DNA from: Tetrahymena elliotti 4EA
Lineage: Eukaryota > Ciliophora > Oligohymenophorea > Hymenostomatida > Tetrahymenidae
Assembly (NCBI GenBank): GCA_000231825.2
Contig: JH720303.1
Coordinates: 1,610,918 to 1,674,917, forward strand
Direction: 5' to 3'
Length of the DNA stretch: 64,000 bases
Within the stretch, counting starts at the first letter, position 1, and every line of letters starts with the position of its first letter. The position numbers and the translations under genes are program-made. The notes beneath the pieces are model-generated. The model was given only the letters and a program-made list of their open reading frames with translations. It was not told the DNA's origin and made no database searches. Of this stretch, positions 52,698 through 63,987 are shown in pieces.

Positions 52698-52773
52698 TAA
52701 AAAGACTCCAATGAAGGTGAGTGTTTAAAAACAAGCAAGATACAATCCTGAAAAAAAAAAAATAGTCTTTTTA
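52698..52773 (+). promoter_or_regulatory. SECIS element (selenocysteine insertion)
   Basis: Lower stem 52698-52707 pairs with 52764-52773 (10 bp, TAAAAAGACT / AGTCTTTTTA). The core has ATGA at 52711-52714 opposite TGA at 52749-52751, the non-Watson-Crick quartet. The upper stem includes GG/CC (716-717/747-748), TG with CA, and TGTTT/AAGCA (722-726/733-737). The apical loop is AAAAAC, giving the unpaired A pair 12 nt after ATGA. This is the consensus layout and spacing of eukaryotic SECIS elements. The upper stem has internal mismatches, which families tolerate. Confidence 0.75.
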
Positions 52774-54485
52774 TTCTTTTTCTTCAAAAAGATGTGTGAA
52801 ATGATTGTTATAAATTAAAATAAAATGTCAATTTTTATATTAATAGCATATTAGATGTTTGAAATTAATAATTAAAAATCAATACTTAGTTATATTTTAT
52901 TTGCACAATATTTTTCTTAACAAATGACAAATTGGTTTTCATTCATATATCTTTTCATCAAAAAGCATGTTGCTATTTTAATTTGATGCATTTTTAGTGA
53001 TATTTAATTTGTTCTAAAACATTTCAAAATTTTCTTATTAAAATGCTTACCTTTGATCAAGTTAGTTTTCTTAAAAAAACAATGATTTTTTAATGTTTTA
53101 AAATGATAAAGGTTTTGTATAAATTCTTCTTCTTTTTTCATATTTTGTTTCTGAAATATTTTGAGTAATAAATAAAATTATTCACAAATCATACATAATA
53201 AGAAAAATAAATAAAATTTTTAATTCATTTTTTTATTTTCTTTTCATAATAAATTTCGGCCATAAAAATTAAGGATTCCAATAGTGAATAATCATTAATT
53301 AGAAAATTAAAAATATTTTAGCTTTGACTAGAAATATTCTCATTATTTTATTCATTATGAATATGAATTATTTTAAAAGAGTATCCAATTTATTTATTTA
53401 TTTGAAATGAATGATAAAAAGTAATTAACTATTTTAAACTATAAAAAATATAAATCTTTATCTATCCTCTTAGATAGTTTTACCTCAAAATAAAGTTTGA
53501 AGTTTGTATTTAAGAAAGTATTTATAAGATTTTTTAATTAAAGTATACTTTGAAATTGTAATTGAGAAAAAAGAGTTTTATATGTTTTATTTTTGTAGAT
53601 GTGGATATTTTTAAATTAATCATCAATTTATCAAATTATTTATTCTTTATTGATGCTATAAGAAAATAAAATTATGAGGCATGAATATTAATTTTCCATA
53701 TTTATTTCAAATGTTTTATTTTTGTTTAATTGCCACCAATTTAATTTGATAATACTATGTAACGATAAGATCTTATTTATCATTTGAAAGAAAGTATTAT
53801 GAATTTTAAAAATAAAAAATATCTTTTTTTTGTGAGAACTCCAATAACATAATTTTATCTCAAATTAAAATTTTTTTAGAGGGCTTTTATTTGTTAATTC
53901 GATTTCCACTCAAATCTTAACTTGTAAAAATGAATAATTTAGATTTTTAAATAAATCCTCATTTTTCATAAAAATTTTTTATCTTGATAGATCTTAATAA
54001 ATAAAATTTAAAATAGTGAAAGATAATAAATATTTTATGGTCTTTACTCAAGTGATTAGTAGATTGAAAATAAATATCAATAAAAATATACTAAAATTCA
54101 TTTAATTCAGTTTTATTATGGTATTTTAAAGGCTTTTTTGTTTGTTTTTTTAATTTTTAAATATTTTGTTTAGAAAAAATGCCATTTTAGATAAGCTATT
54201 ATGTTTTATTTATAATTATCTCGCTTTATTAATGCTATTGTGATTAACCACATATCTGATTGACATGAATTAAAAATTATGGAAAATATTGATGAATTAT
54301 GATTTATTTGAGATAGAACTATTTTATATCTTAATTCTTTAAAACTAATTCTTAAATATTTTGAAAAGATTCTTAATTAAAATTTATGTATAAAAAGTAG
54401 ATAAGAAATATCATTTTGTAATTCTTATTAATTCAATTTTAATAAATTAAGTAGAAAAAACCAAATAAGCAAATTAACAAATAAA
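52774..54485. other. Intergenic
   Basis: AT-rich sequence between the SECIS and the dynamin-like gene. No gene or RNA recognised. Confidence 0.6.
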
Positions 54486-56651
54486 ATGATTACAACTTCT
54501 GCCAATAGCTTTGAAAATATTAAAGAAGTTATCAAAGTAATTAATGAGCTCAAAGATTGTGGAGTAGAATCCGATAAGATAGTTCTTCCTAAAATTGTTG
54601 TCATAGGTGTTTAATCTTCTGGAAAATCCTCACTTCTTGAACAAATTGTGCAGCTAGATTTTTTACCCAGAGGTACTGGAGTTGTTACTCGTTGTCCTTT
54701 AGAAATAAGATTGATTGAAGTTACTAACTATGATAGAAATTTCAAACCCTATGCATATTTCTATGACTAAAGAAGTAAGATTTATGAAAATTTTGAAGAA
54801 GTAAAAACGAAAATATAAACAATTACTGATGAAAAAGCTGGTAAAGGTAAAATGATAGTAGATGAAACTATCGTATTGACAATCTATTAAACAAAGTGTC
54901 CTACCTTAACCTTGATAGATTTACCTGGTATGACACTCAATTCTATTGAAGACTAGGTTGATATTGAAAAAGTTACTTAAGATATGACTTTAAAATACAT
55001 CTAAGAAGAGACTACAATCATCCTTTGCGTTATTCCTATTAACTAGGATTTAGAAAATTCCCTAGCTTTAAAACTTGCCAGAAATGTTGATAAAACAGGT
55101 AATCGCACTATTGGAGTTCTTACTATGATTGATATTATGAACCCTGGTACTAATTGTGACAAAGTATTAAAAAATTAACAAATTCCTTTAAAACACAGAT
55201 ACTATGGAATGAAGCCACGTAATCAAAAAGATATCAACAATAAAATGACTGTTGAGTAAGCTATCTAATTAGAATAAGAGTATTTTGCAAACCATGATGT
55301 TTACAGATAATATCCTGATTACACTGGTACAGCCTCATTAACTTTGAAGCTGTCTACTCTACTTGATAGTCATATTCGTCACTTCTTGCCATCTATTTAT
55401 TAAAAGATATAGACTACACTTGCATAAAGAATATAACAAAGAAAGAAATTAGGTGATCCTTTTCCAACCAACCAGAGAGAATAGTAGAAAGAATTAAGAG
55501 AAATTATTAACAAGCAATTAAATTTATTTAATTCAATACTAAAGACAAATCATGAATGTGATGGATCTTTAGATAATATTAAGGCAATCTAAATTGAAGA
55601 TAGAATAGGTAAAACCTAGATTGACTATCTTATGGATAAATATGCAGAAAAAAATAGAGAGTTATTTTCTCAAAATTTAAAAAAGATTGATATGAAAAAA
55701 GCTCTAGAATAACTTCAAAAATATAGAATTCCAGTTAATGGTTTCCTTCCAATTTAGTCTCTTGAAACATAGGTAAGGAAATATATTAAGGAATATGAAT
55801 ACAAATCTCATGAATTATTAGATAGCATTAAGGAATATATTAAAAGAGTATTAAATTTTTGCATGGATTAGTTTCCATTACCTAATTATTTTACTAGAAA
55901 AACGATTTCTGATATTATCTAAAAGAATGTTTTGAAGGAATTTAAATCAACTAAAGATCATATTTAAACAACATTTGAATGTTTCAGATCATCTGTTTAT
56001 TCAAGGTCTATAGATGTCCATGGCTATGAAACTAAAATAAAATAAGCTGAAGTTACTAATTCATCAAACATTCTTTAAAAAAAGTCTCTTTACGAATATA
56101 TTACTAAACATAAAAACTTCATGAAATGGAGCATCTATGATGCAGTATAAATATCAGAATAACTTCAAGGAAAAAATATAAGTTCACTAGAATTTAGTGA
56201 TTTTATTACAAAGACAGAAGAAAAACATAATACAGATGAAATTTTCAGATATTGCTTAATATTTTACACCTACATGGATAACTTTTCAAAATAAATAAGT
56301 GATTAAATTCCTTAGTTCATTGATACATTATTTCTCTAGACTTTGCAGGCGAAATTATTTATAAATGTTGTCAATTCTATTGAAAGTGAGTCTCATATGG
56401 AAACATTGAAAGAAAATTTAAAAGAAGATGTGAAACTAGCAAAAGAAAGAAAAGATATTATCAAATCACTAAAATAACTCTCAAAAGCTTATTAAACACT
56501 TAAATCTTTGTAAGAAAACAGTTTTGATCACTATTCATCCTCTATAAGCCATGCTAATGAGGAACTTATTTCTCAAATTCAATTTGAAGATTATGACTTG
56601 GAGTTTGATGAAGAAAATGAAGATAAAGATAAAAAAACTTCTGTTGATTGA
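54486..56651 (+). CDS. Dynamin-related GTPase
   Basis: Intronless, 721 residues, ATG 54486, TGA 56649. The GTPase domain (~1-300) has P-loop 'GVQSSGKSS' (~40-48), switch region '[15 protein letters not shown]', G3 'LIDLPGM' and '[14 protein letters not shown]'. At G4 the dynamin TKxD motif reads TMID, so the usual Lys is Met. A helical middle/stalk region follows. The C-terminal helical region (~620-700) has GED-like coiled-coil character, and the end is acidic ('[13 protein letters not shown]'). No PH or Pro-rich domain, as in DRP/Mx-type members. It should assemble on membranes to pinch or remodel them; Tetrahymena has several DRPs in endocytosis and nuclear envelope work. Which paralog this is cannot be told. 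Confidence 0.92.
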
Positions 56652-57620
56652 AGAACTTTACAAGTTTTTTTACACTTTTTAGAAGTAAGAAATTTCTGAT
56701 AAAAAATGCTTATAATCCATCTAAATTAAAAAAATCTTCAATTATATCATTTTAATTTAAAATCAAAATTAACAATTATAATTTTAACTTGTAGGATTAT
56801 TTTTTCTAAATTTTTATGGCTCTTTTATTTAGCTTACATTTTTTTTTCATAAAAATAAAAAAGTTTTTCCTCATTGTTATGTTTTGAATTATTTGATTTG
56901 TTAAAAAATATAATTTCCACAAAAATTCAATTAACTATTTTTTGGAAATATTAATTTTTACTTTCTAAGTTTTAGCTTTTTTTTTCCTTCAAAATATGTA
57001 AAAAGTTTTTAATGAATAGATTTATCAATCCTCAAAAAAATTGATTGAATTAGTATCTAATAAAGATAAAATTATAAGAATATTTCTAATCACTTCATAA
57101 GAAAAATTTACCTTTAAAAGGACTAAAATTTAAAAAAGACAAAATAAAATGATATTTTAACAAAATGAAAGTTAATTTTGGTTGATTTTTTTTTTATTGG
57201 AATTTTTAAAACTGAAAAATTAATGATTTAAATTTAGAAAACCTTCTCATTTATTAAATAAAGATAAGTAAGAGTATCAAGTATTAATTTTGCACATACT
57301 TTGTTACCAATTCCAAAAAAAATCAATAAAAAGTAAAAATATATGTGGAGATTCTTATTTTTAATCACCTAATTTTTCATGAGAGCTAACTTATGATTTT
57401 TTCCCCTCTTACATAGTAATATTTTGCAAGCTTTTAGTATTAATTATCTATTTTAGATCCAATAAACAAAAAAATTGATTGACACATTTAGAATACTAAA
57501 GAATTTGATTTTAAAAAGATATTATAAAAAAAGAGAATTATAGAGATATTAATAATCAAGAAAAAAAACAAACAAAATTACTAAAAAAGTAATCACAAAA
57601 AAACTTTAATTAATTATTTA
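56652..57620. other. Intergenic
   Basis: AT-rich, no gene recognised. Confidence 0.6.
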
Positions 57621-59174
57621 ATGTCAGAAGCAATAGAGTTAAAAGCAAAATAGTTCTTGACATAGTAAGGATATACTATCTAGGAGCTTCTTGGAAAAGG
57701 CTCTTTTGGTATTGTTTACAAAGCTCATGATTTTTCGAATAATAGATAAGTAGCAATAAAAGCTTTAATTCCAAACTACACTTCAGTAAGTTCCATTTTA
57801 GAAAACTTACTCAAATCTTTCAAAGAGATCCAAAATTGCTAATCACTAAACTCCGAAAATGTAGTCAAAATATACAACTCTTATATTGATGAAGAGATTT
57901 TCGTTATTTTCATTGTTTAGGAATTCTGTTCAAGAGGCAATTTAAGCAAATACATGTAAGGATTTAAAAATCCTTCTGAAAATGCTTTGAAAAATATAAT
58001 TATGTAGATATTAAAAGGAATGACTGATATTCATGATAAGAGTATTATTCATTCAGATATTAAACCAGAGAATATACTTGTAGATTCAAATGAAACTATC
58101 AAGATTGCTGATTTCGGAGAAGCTAAATAATTGTAACATAATAAAAACTAGACTTAGGCTATTGGAGCTTCACCTATATATGCAGCGCCAGAGGTAAATA
58201 ATTAAGGTGTAATTTCAAATTAATCTGATTACTATTCAGTAGGAGCAGTAATATGTATTATATGTGGTTTAGGTTTTGAATAACTGAAATAAATTTAATA
58301 AGGGTGCTTACCAGATGTTAGAAATCATAAATTTAAGTATCTTCTCTTATTGGCCTTTAATATGATGTCATTTAAGCCTGATAAAAGAGCATCTTGCCAA
58401 AAAGTTTACTAAATACTCTCTCAAACAAATAGTACAAATAATGAACATACTAATAAAATTTTATAGGAACTATCAACTTAATGTAATTAAGAGGCTTTAA
58501 ATTAACTGAAAAATAATTACTAAGGTCATTTATAACAAGCCAACTAAAACAACTTGATACCTGTTAATATGCAAGAACTAAAATGGAAACGCTTATATTA
58601 ATTTTATTGGATTATTTGGATAATATTACCTTTAATTTTAGCAGGTATTTCAATATATTTTATGACTTTATCTTGCTCTATATTCCAACATTTGGTGTAT
58701 GTAGTCATTTGTTTAATGCTTTCATACTTTTCTGCTACCTCTTTCTTTACCGTATTGTTTGATTAAAAATTAAGTAAATCAAATTCAATTATGGAATTCT
58801 TTCTAAATGTGATCTTTATGGTAGCAGGTATATTTATATCTATTTTAATAGGTTCAAATTATCCATGTAATACTTTGCGTGTTTGCACATCATTCTTTGA
58901 TATAAACTCGAGTAAATTCTTATATTAACCTACAGAAACCTAAACTGAGTAAAACTCACTTCATGACATTTGTAAAATGTAGAATCCTTAAAGGATAAAC
59001 CAATTAGAATAATATTTATAATAAAGGTATAGTCCTGAAATTGAAATAACTCATTATTTTGAAATTGATTATTGGTAGATTCTCTATGTTATTATTAATA
59101 CTTTGATGTCAATATGGATACTAGTAAAAATTATGTAAAATTTATCTTCTCTTAAAAATAGATTTTGTAAATGA
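57621..59174 (+). CDS. Protein kinase with C-terminal membrane segments
   Basis: Continuous frame of 517 residues, ATG 57621, TGA 59172. The kinase domain (~18-280) is intact: '[15 protein letters not shown]' (Gly-rich loop), VAIK Lys, '[13 protein letters not shown]' (HSD in place of HRD, with the catalytic Asp, Lys and Asn kept), 'IADFGEAK' and 'YAAPEV'. Replacement of the HRD Arg suggests no activation-loop phosphorylation is needed. After a Q/N-rich linker, hydrophobic segments start at ~340 ('[18 protein letters not shown]', '[19 protein letters not shown]', '[16 protein letters not shown]', and '[18 protein letters not shown]' at the end). A kinase N-terminal to a multi-pass membrane domain is a typical ciliate arrangement. 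The gene may continue: see 59331-59594. Confidence 0.85.
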
Positions 59175-59895
59175 TTCATGTAAATTTATTTACTTTATGA
59201 ACAATTAATAACAGATTAGAATACTGAATGAAGTGTTTTGTTTGTTATCAGAAATCCAATTTATTTTTAAAATTAATATGGTCATTTATTTTTCATGTTT
59301 TATTGTTAATATTCCCTACATTTTTATAGATGTGAATACGAGAATTCTACTACACTTACGCAGTTTACAACAATAATATTCAATAATTATTTAATTTCAT
59401 TTAATTTTTGTGGCTCCTTCATTTCTGACTGCCTACTCAATGTTATGATTGGCATATATATGCAATTATCTATTATCTTCTAAGTGATAGTCTCATCTTA
59501 AATAGTGTTTATAAGCTTTATACCAAGAAAAATCCAGAATTTAATTAAAAAAAACTGGGTAAAAAATTAAATTTTTAAACATTCATTGAAATGATTTCTG
59601 AAATTAAATAAAATTGAATAGCAGACTTATTTCTATTTATTCATATATTTTTCATTCACAAAATATTTAAAAAATTATTAAAATCAATTATTATTTTCTC
59701 AATATAAAAAAATATTCAGAAGTTTACAATAATTAAAATTAAATTTAATTTTAATTTATTATTAATTATGTTTTTCAAGAAGAAATTGATGGAGGTTTAC
59801 AAAAATAAAGAAGGAAAATTGTATTTTATAACAAAAAATTAAGGAGCGATTTAAATTATTAATATGAATTATTTATTCTACACTTATTTATTATC
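59175..59895. other. 3' flank of the kinase gene
   Basis: AT-rich apart from the coding-like stretch 59331-59594. Two overlapping frames are open around 59208-59446, so the exon structure here is unresolved. Confidence 0.45.
59331..59594 (+). CDS. Possible extra 3' exon of the membrane kinase gene
   Basis: After 'ttttatag' a frame of 87 codons runs to TGA 59592. It has mixed codons and two hydrophobic runs ('FCGSFISDCLLNVMIGIYM', 'QLSIIFQVIVSSQIVFISF') ending with basic residues. A donor inside the last kinase codons (at ~59131, 'gtaaaattt') would splice in frame and extend the membrane domain. Alternatively it is the remnant of a separate gene. Confidence 0.35.
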
Positions 59896-61281
59896 TCAAT
59901 TTTTTTAATAATATTAAAGTAAATCTGCAGCATCTTTGTGGTTTGGGTCTATTTAAAGAACCTTTTTACAAAGTTCCATGGCTTTTGATTTATCATAAGT
60001 TAATTTGTAAACTTTAGCTAACTAAAATAGAAAGTCTGTGTTATCTGGTGTTTACTTAAGGGCATGATTGAATGTATCTATTGCTTCTTTATAATTTTTT
60101 TATTTAATTTATATGATACCTTTAGAGAGTATAGCAGAGTTATTATTAGGTTAAAGGACAAGACCTTTTTCATAGTAATTGATAGCTTACTCTAAATTCT
60201 TTGTAAGATTATATGATAAAGCAATATTAAAGTAAATTTATGCTTCTTCATTGTTCATTTCAAGAGCCTTGAAAAATAGCTCTTATGCTTAAGAGATTTC
60301 ACCTTTTTGAAGGTGAATAACGCCCATCTAGTTATAAGCTAAATGTTAGATATTATTATTATTGAATTGAAGGCATTTTTCTAACATCCTTTAAGCATCT
60401 TCTAATTTATTTTGAACCTATAAAATTTTTGCTTCATATAAGTATTTCTTGCTGTGTTGGTTTTCAATTTATTCTGCTTTCTAAAGATATTCTTGACTTT
60501 TTTCAACATTTCCTCTAGTAAAATAAATATATCCTAGTTCTACAAGAACGTCAAACTAATTTTAATTTTAGACCAAACAATTTTCTAATGCTTCCAATTC
60601 CTTTTATTAGTCTCCTTTTAAATGGGAAAATCTTGCTAACTCAAAGTAAATATCATTTAGATGAGAGGGACAATTTTATACAGCTTCTTCTAACATTTTG
60701 ATTCCTTCATCTATTTGATTGCTACGAATATAAATATCTTTTAGTATTGTATAAGCTAAGAATCTGTTTTCTTCAGATTAGAAAGATGAAATATTTTATA
60801 AGATTTTAGGGATTAAATTTACTTGATCTTCTTCCATTAAACTCATCAAAGCAAATGCTACTTGTTAACCTTCATCTTCTTTATTATGTTCAATTATCCT
60901 ATTTTGTATTTGATCAATTTAATCATCAACATTATCCTCTAACTATTCCAAGATTTCCATGATTAAAATATTTGATTCGATATCTCCAGGATGAATTTAA
61001 ATAATCTTCTCTAAAGTTTTTAAACCTTGCTCATATTCAGATGATTATATTTATGACTTTGCTAAAAGTCTGAGGTATTGCAAATCAGAAGAGTTTGTGG
61101 ATTTAATTTAATTCAATTTTTCTAAAGCTTTAGAATAGTTCTCCTATCTAAAATGACAATATGCATTAGTGAAAATAAAACTAGGATCTTGCTAAATTGA
61201 ACAAAAAAATTTATTTTTTAACAAATGCTGAGTATTTAATCTCATAAGCATTAGTGCGTTAACATTTTTAAGAGCGAACAT
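59896..61281 (-). CDS. TPR-repeat protein, likely mitochondrial
   Basis: Intronless minus-strand gene, 461 residues, ATG 61279-61281, TGA 59896-59898. The N-terminus ('MFALKNVNALMLMRLNTQHL') has Arg/Lys and no acidic residues, as in a mitochondrial presequence. About ten tetratricopeptide-like helix pairs follow. The clearest are 'NDIYFELARFSHLKGD', 'QHLAYNQMGVIHLQKGEISQ', 'AQIYFNIALSYNLTKNLEQA', 'NNSAILSKGIIQIKQKNYKE' and 'TDFLFQLAKVYKLTYDKSKA'. TPR arrays bind partner proteins. The role could be assembly or translation in mitochondria, but no partner is visible and the precise family is not recognised. Confidence 0.88.
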
Positions 61282-62611
61282 ATTTTATTTCCTTAAAAGT
61301 AAACTGCTATAATCTACAATTATTTATTCTATACGTTGTTATTTCTTGAATATTCTGTCAAAAATTCTGCAAAAATAAGTAAATTAATTTAAAGATTAAA
61401 CAACCTTAAAATAAATAAAACCTCAAAGATTATTTTTTTAAATATTTACTTTTGATATATTTGGCTTTGAATTGATACTTTTTTATTTATTAAAGTAAAA
61501 AGAACAGTATAAATTATGATCAATAATAAAAAACTAAAAACAATTTTAAAGCAAAAATTAAAAATTATTTCTGTTTAAAAAATATCCAAAAAAATTGTTT
61601 TGTTAATTTCAGTTAAAAATTATTTTAATTAATTATTAATTTTAATACCTATTTCATCTTGTTTAAAAATTATAAAAATTAATTAAAAGTGTAAAAGAGA
61701 ACATATAAATCTATAAAAAAAGAAATATCATTTATTATCTAATTCATAATTAATATTAAATTAATGCTAATTAGCACTATTTAAAGAATGATTCTTCTAC
61801 TAATTACTTTTTAAATTTCTTTTTTAAATTGCCCACAAATTTACAACAAACAGAAGAAGAAATCTTCTGATTCTTAGATTATTATAACAAAAAAAATAAA
61901 ATTCTAATTCAAATAAATAAATCTTAAAAATATCATTTATGTTATTACTCCAAAATAATATTTAATTTTTATTGTTTAATTCTTTTCAAAAATCTACTGT
62001 AAAGGTTCATTTCTACTTAATAGATAATTAATAGAAAAATCCTCATTGAGTAACAAAAAGAATAAATAACAAAAAGAAATTTAAATAAGAAATATTATTT
62101 TTCAAATGTTTTTTTCAGCTCCTTTTTTATTAGCTTAATTAGCTTATCAATTGATAATAAATAGAAGTTAGCCCCCTTATATTTGATAAAAAAGAAAAAT
62201 CCCCTAATTAGTAATAAATTACATAAAGTAAGCATTTTTAAGGATGTGTTTTAAAAAAATAGATTTTTTGTAGGCTTTATTGTACTAGTTTCCATATTTT
62301 TCTAGAGCTTTTTGAGTCTTATCAAAATTTCAAATCATCGATGGGCCTGTAATTATGACGTTGGTCTTCTTCTCTTTGAAGCCAAAAGTTATGAAACCTA
62401 ACTTCTCGAGAAAAATTCGATGAAACATTATTTATAGTATCATATGATATATGATGTTAAGTAAATGCTATTAATCAAGAAACTTTGATGATAATGACGT
62501 ATTTGTTGTGAGGCGTTTCGATAGAAAAATTCAAAGATATCCTTCGAAATAATAAAAATTATTAAATTAATTAAAAAATTTAACTATTAATTCTTCTTAG
62601 AAAAAGTAAAA
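61282..62611. other. Divergent intergenic region with a GC-richer island
   Basis: AT-rich from 61282 to ~62330. Bases ~62330-62545 are noticeably richer in G and C and contain coding-like frames on both strands. The last bases form the peroxiredoxin 5' leader. Confidence 0.55.
62330..62428 (-). CDS. Micro-ORF, 32 residues, or last exon of an unseen gene
   Basis: ATG 62426-62428 to TGA 62330-62332. Codons are unusually GC-rich for this window (GGC TTC AAA GAG AAG AAG ACC AAC GTC), the style of highly expressed genes such as the peroxiredoxin next door. No family recognised and no upstream exon found. The opposite strand is also open here, so the evidence is codon style only. Confidence 0.3.
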   Translation of the reverse strand: MFHRIFLEKLGFITFGFKEKKTNVIITGPSMI

Positions 62612-63223
62612 ATGTCAAAGGCTTTTGTTGGTAAACCTGCTCCTTCTTTCAAGACCTCCGCTTGGGATGGTGCTGTCAAGACCATTGATTTAGAATAATA
62701 CGCTGGCAAATGGGTCTTATTATTCTTCTACCCCTTCGATTTCACTTTTGTCTGCCCCACTGAAATTATCAGCTTTTCTGATGCTGCTGAAACCTTCAAG
62801 AAGATGAACTGTGAAGTCCTTGGTTGCTCTATTGACTCTCACTTCGTCCATGCTGAATGGTGCAAGAAGCCCAGAAAAGAAGGTGGTTTGGGTAACATGC
62901 AAATCCCCTTATTGGCTGATGTCTCCAAGCAAATCAGCTCTGACTACGGTGTCTTGATCACTGAAGGTGACAACAAGGGTGCTGCTTACAGAGGTACTTT
63001 CATTATTGACCCCAAGGGTATTATTAGACATATTTCCATCAACGACTTACCTGTTGGCAGAAACATCGATGAATACATCAGATTAGTCCAAGCCTTCTAA
63101 TTCGTTGAAGAACACGGTGAAGTTTGCCCTGCTAAGTGGAAACCTGGTGCTAAGTCTATGGTCCCTGACCACAGCTCTACCAAGCTCAAAGAATATTGGG
63201 AAAACGAACATGCCAAGAAATGA
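62612..63223 (+). CDS. Typical 2-Cys peroxiredoxin
   Basis: Intronless, 203 residues, ATG 62612, TGA 63221. Peroxidatic Cys48 sits in '[13 protein letters not shown]' and resolving Cys172 in 'HGEVCPAKW'; Thr45 and a downstream Arg complete the active site. It reduces H2O2 and organic peroxides using thioredoxin. 'GGLG' is present, but the C-terminal YF helix of sensitive eukaryotic Prx reads 'KEYWEN' (YW), so overoxidation sensitivity may differ. There is no targeting sequence, so it is probably cytosolic. Codon use is strongly biased (C-ending codons, few TAA/TAG Gln), unlike its neighbours, which suggests very high expression. Confidence 0.97.
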
Positions 63224-63916
63224 TTAAGCTGAATTATTTTTACAATATGTTATAAGAAGATAAATATTTGCCATTATTGTTAATTAGTAGTATTTACATA
63301 AATTATAAATATTTTTTTTGTGTTGCAATCATGATTAATAAATATGGTAATTCTATCCAATTTTTCATCCTCAAAAACTAACTTTATTGCTTTTATGTTT
63401 TCAGTTATTCAAAGATTGTTTGTGTACTTTAGTTAAACATCTAGCTTGAACAAACTTTTTGAGTTTAAATTAAAAAGATGAATAAGGATGTGTTCATTAT
63501 TAAAATAATCAACTGAAGCTTATTGCGCAAAATAAGCGAACAAATTTTTATACAAATGATAAAAAATTAGAAAATTTTTAGAAGTTTTTTAATTATTCTT
63601 TATTTCATTATAAGTAAAAAGGAACTTTTATTTGTTAAAAAAGCAAATTTTTAACTTTTCAAACAAATTTTAATTACACTTAGTACACACATAAAAATTT
63701 ATGAGTGAATTTCAATTGTTTTAGAAGGAAGATTCTAAATTATTATTAATATATATGCAGTTTTATTTTACTTATTTTAAATTTTAATTCCATTAATTAA
63801 TCAACCAATCATAGAAATAAAAACAATTTTTAGAATTTTATTTTGCATGAATGAATTTTTTTTTAATTTTCTTCTGTTTATTATTTTAGCATTTTATTTA
63901 ATATTAAAAAATATTT
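63224..63916. other. Convergent intergenic region
   Basis: Peroxiredoxin 3' flank up to the tRNA on the opposite strand. AT-rich, nothing else recognised. Confidence 0.6.
63906..63911 (-). terminator. RNA polymerase III T-run terminator
   Basis: Six Ts on the minus strand, 5 nt after the tRNA 3' end. Confidence 0.75.
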
Positions 63917-63987
63917 AGCAGAGAGAGGTTTCGATCCTCCGACCTTTGAGTTATGAGCCCAACGCGATTCCACTTCGCCACCCTGCT
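63917..63987 (-). tRNA. tRNA-Met(CAT), initiator type
   Basis: A 71-nt cloverleaf on the minus strand. Acceptor stem AGCAGGG/CTCTGCT begins with the A1-U72 pair typical of eukaryotic initiators. D arm GCGAAGTGGAATCGC; anticodon stem TTGGG/CTCAA with loop CTCATAA, i.e. anticodon CAT; T arm with ATCGAAA instead of TTCGAAT. The A at T-loop position 1 and the A1-U72 pair mark initiator rather than elongator tRNA-Met. No intron; CCA is not encoded. One T-stem pair is G-U. Confidence 0.95.

Noticed and set aside
62330..62545. snoRNA or other named small RNA
   Set aside because: A TGATGAT box is present, but no matching D box or closing stem was found on either strand.
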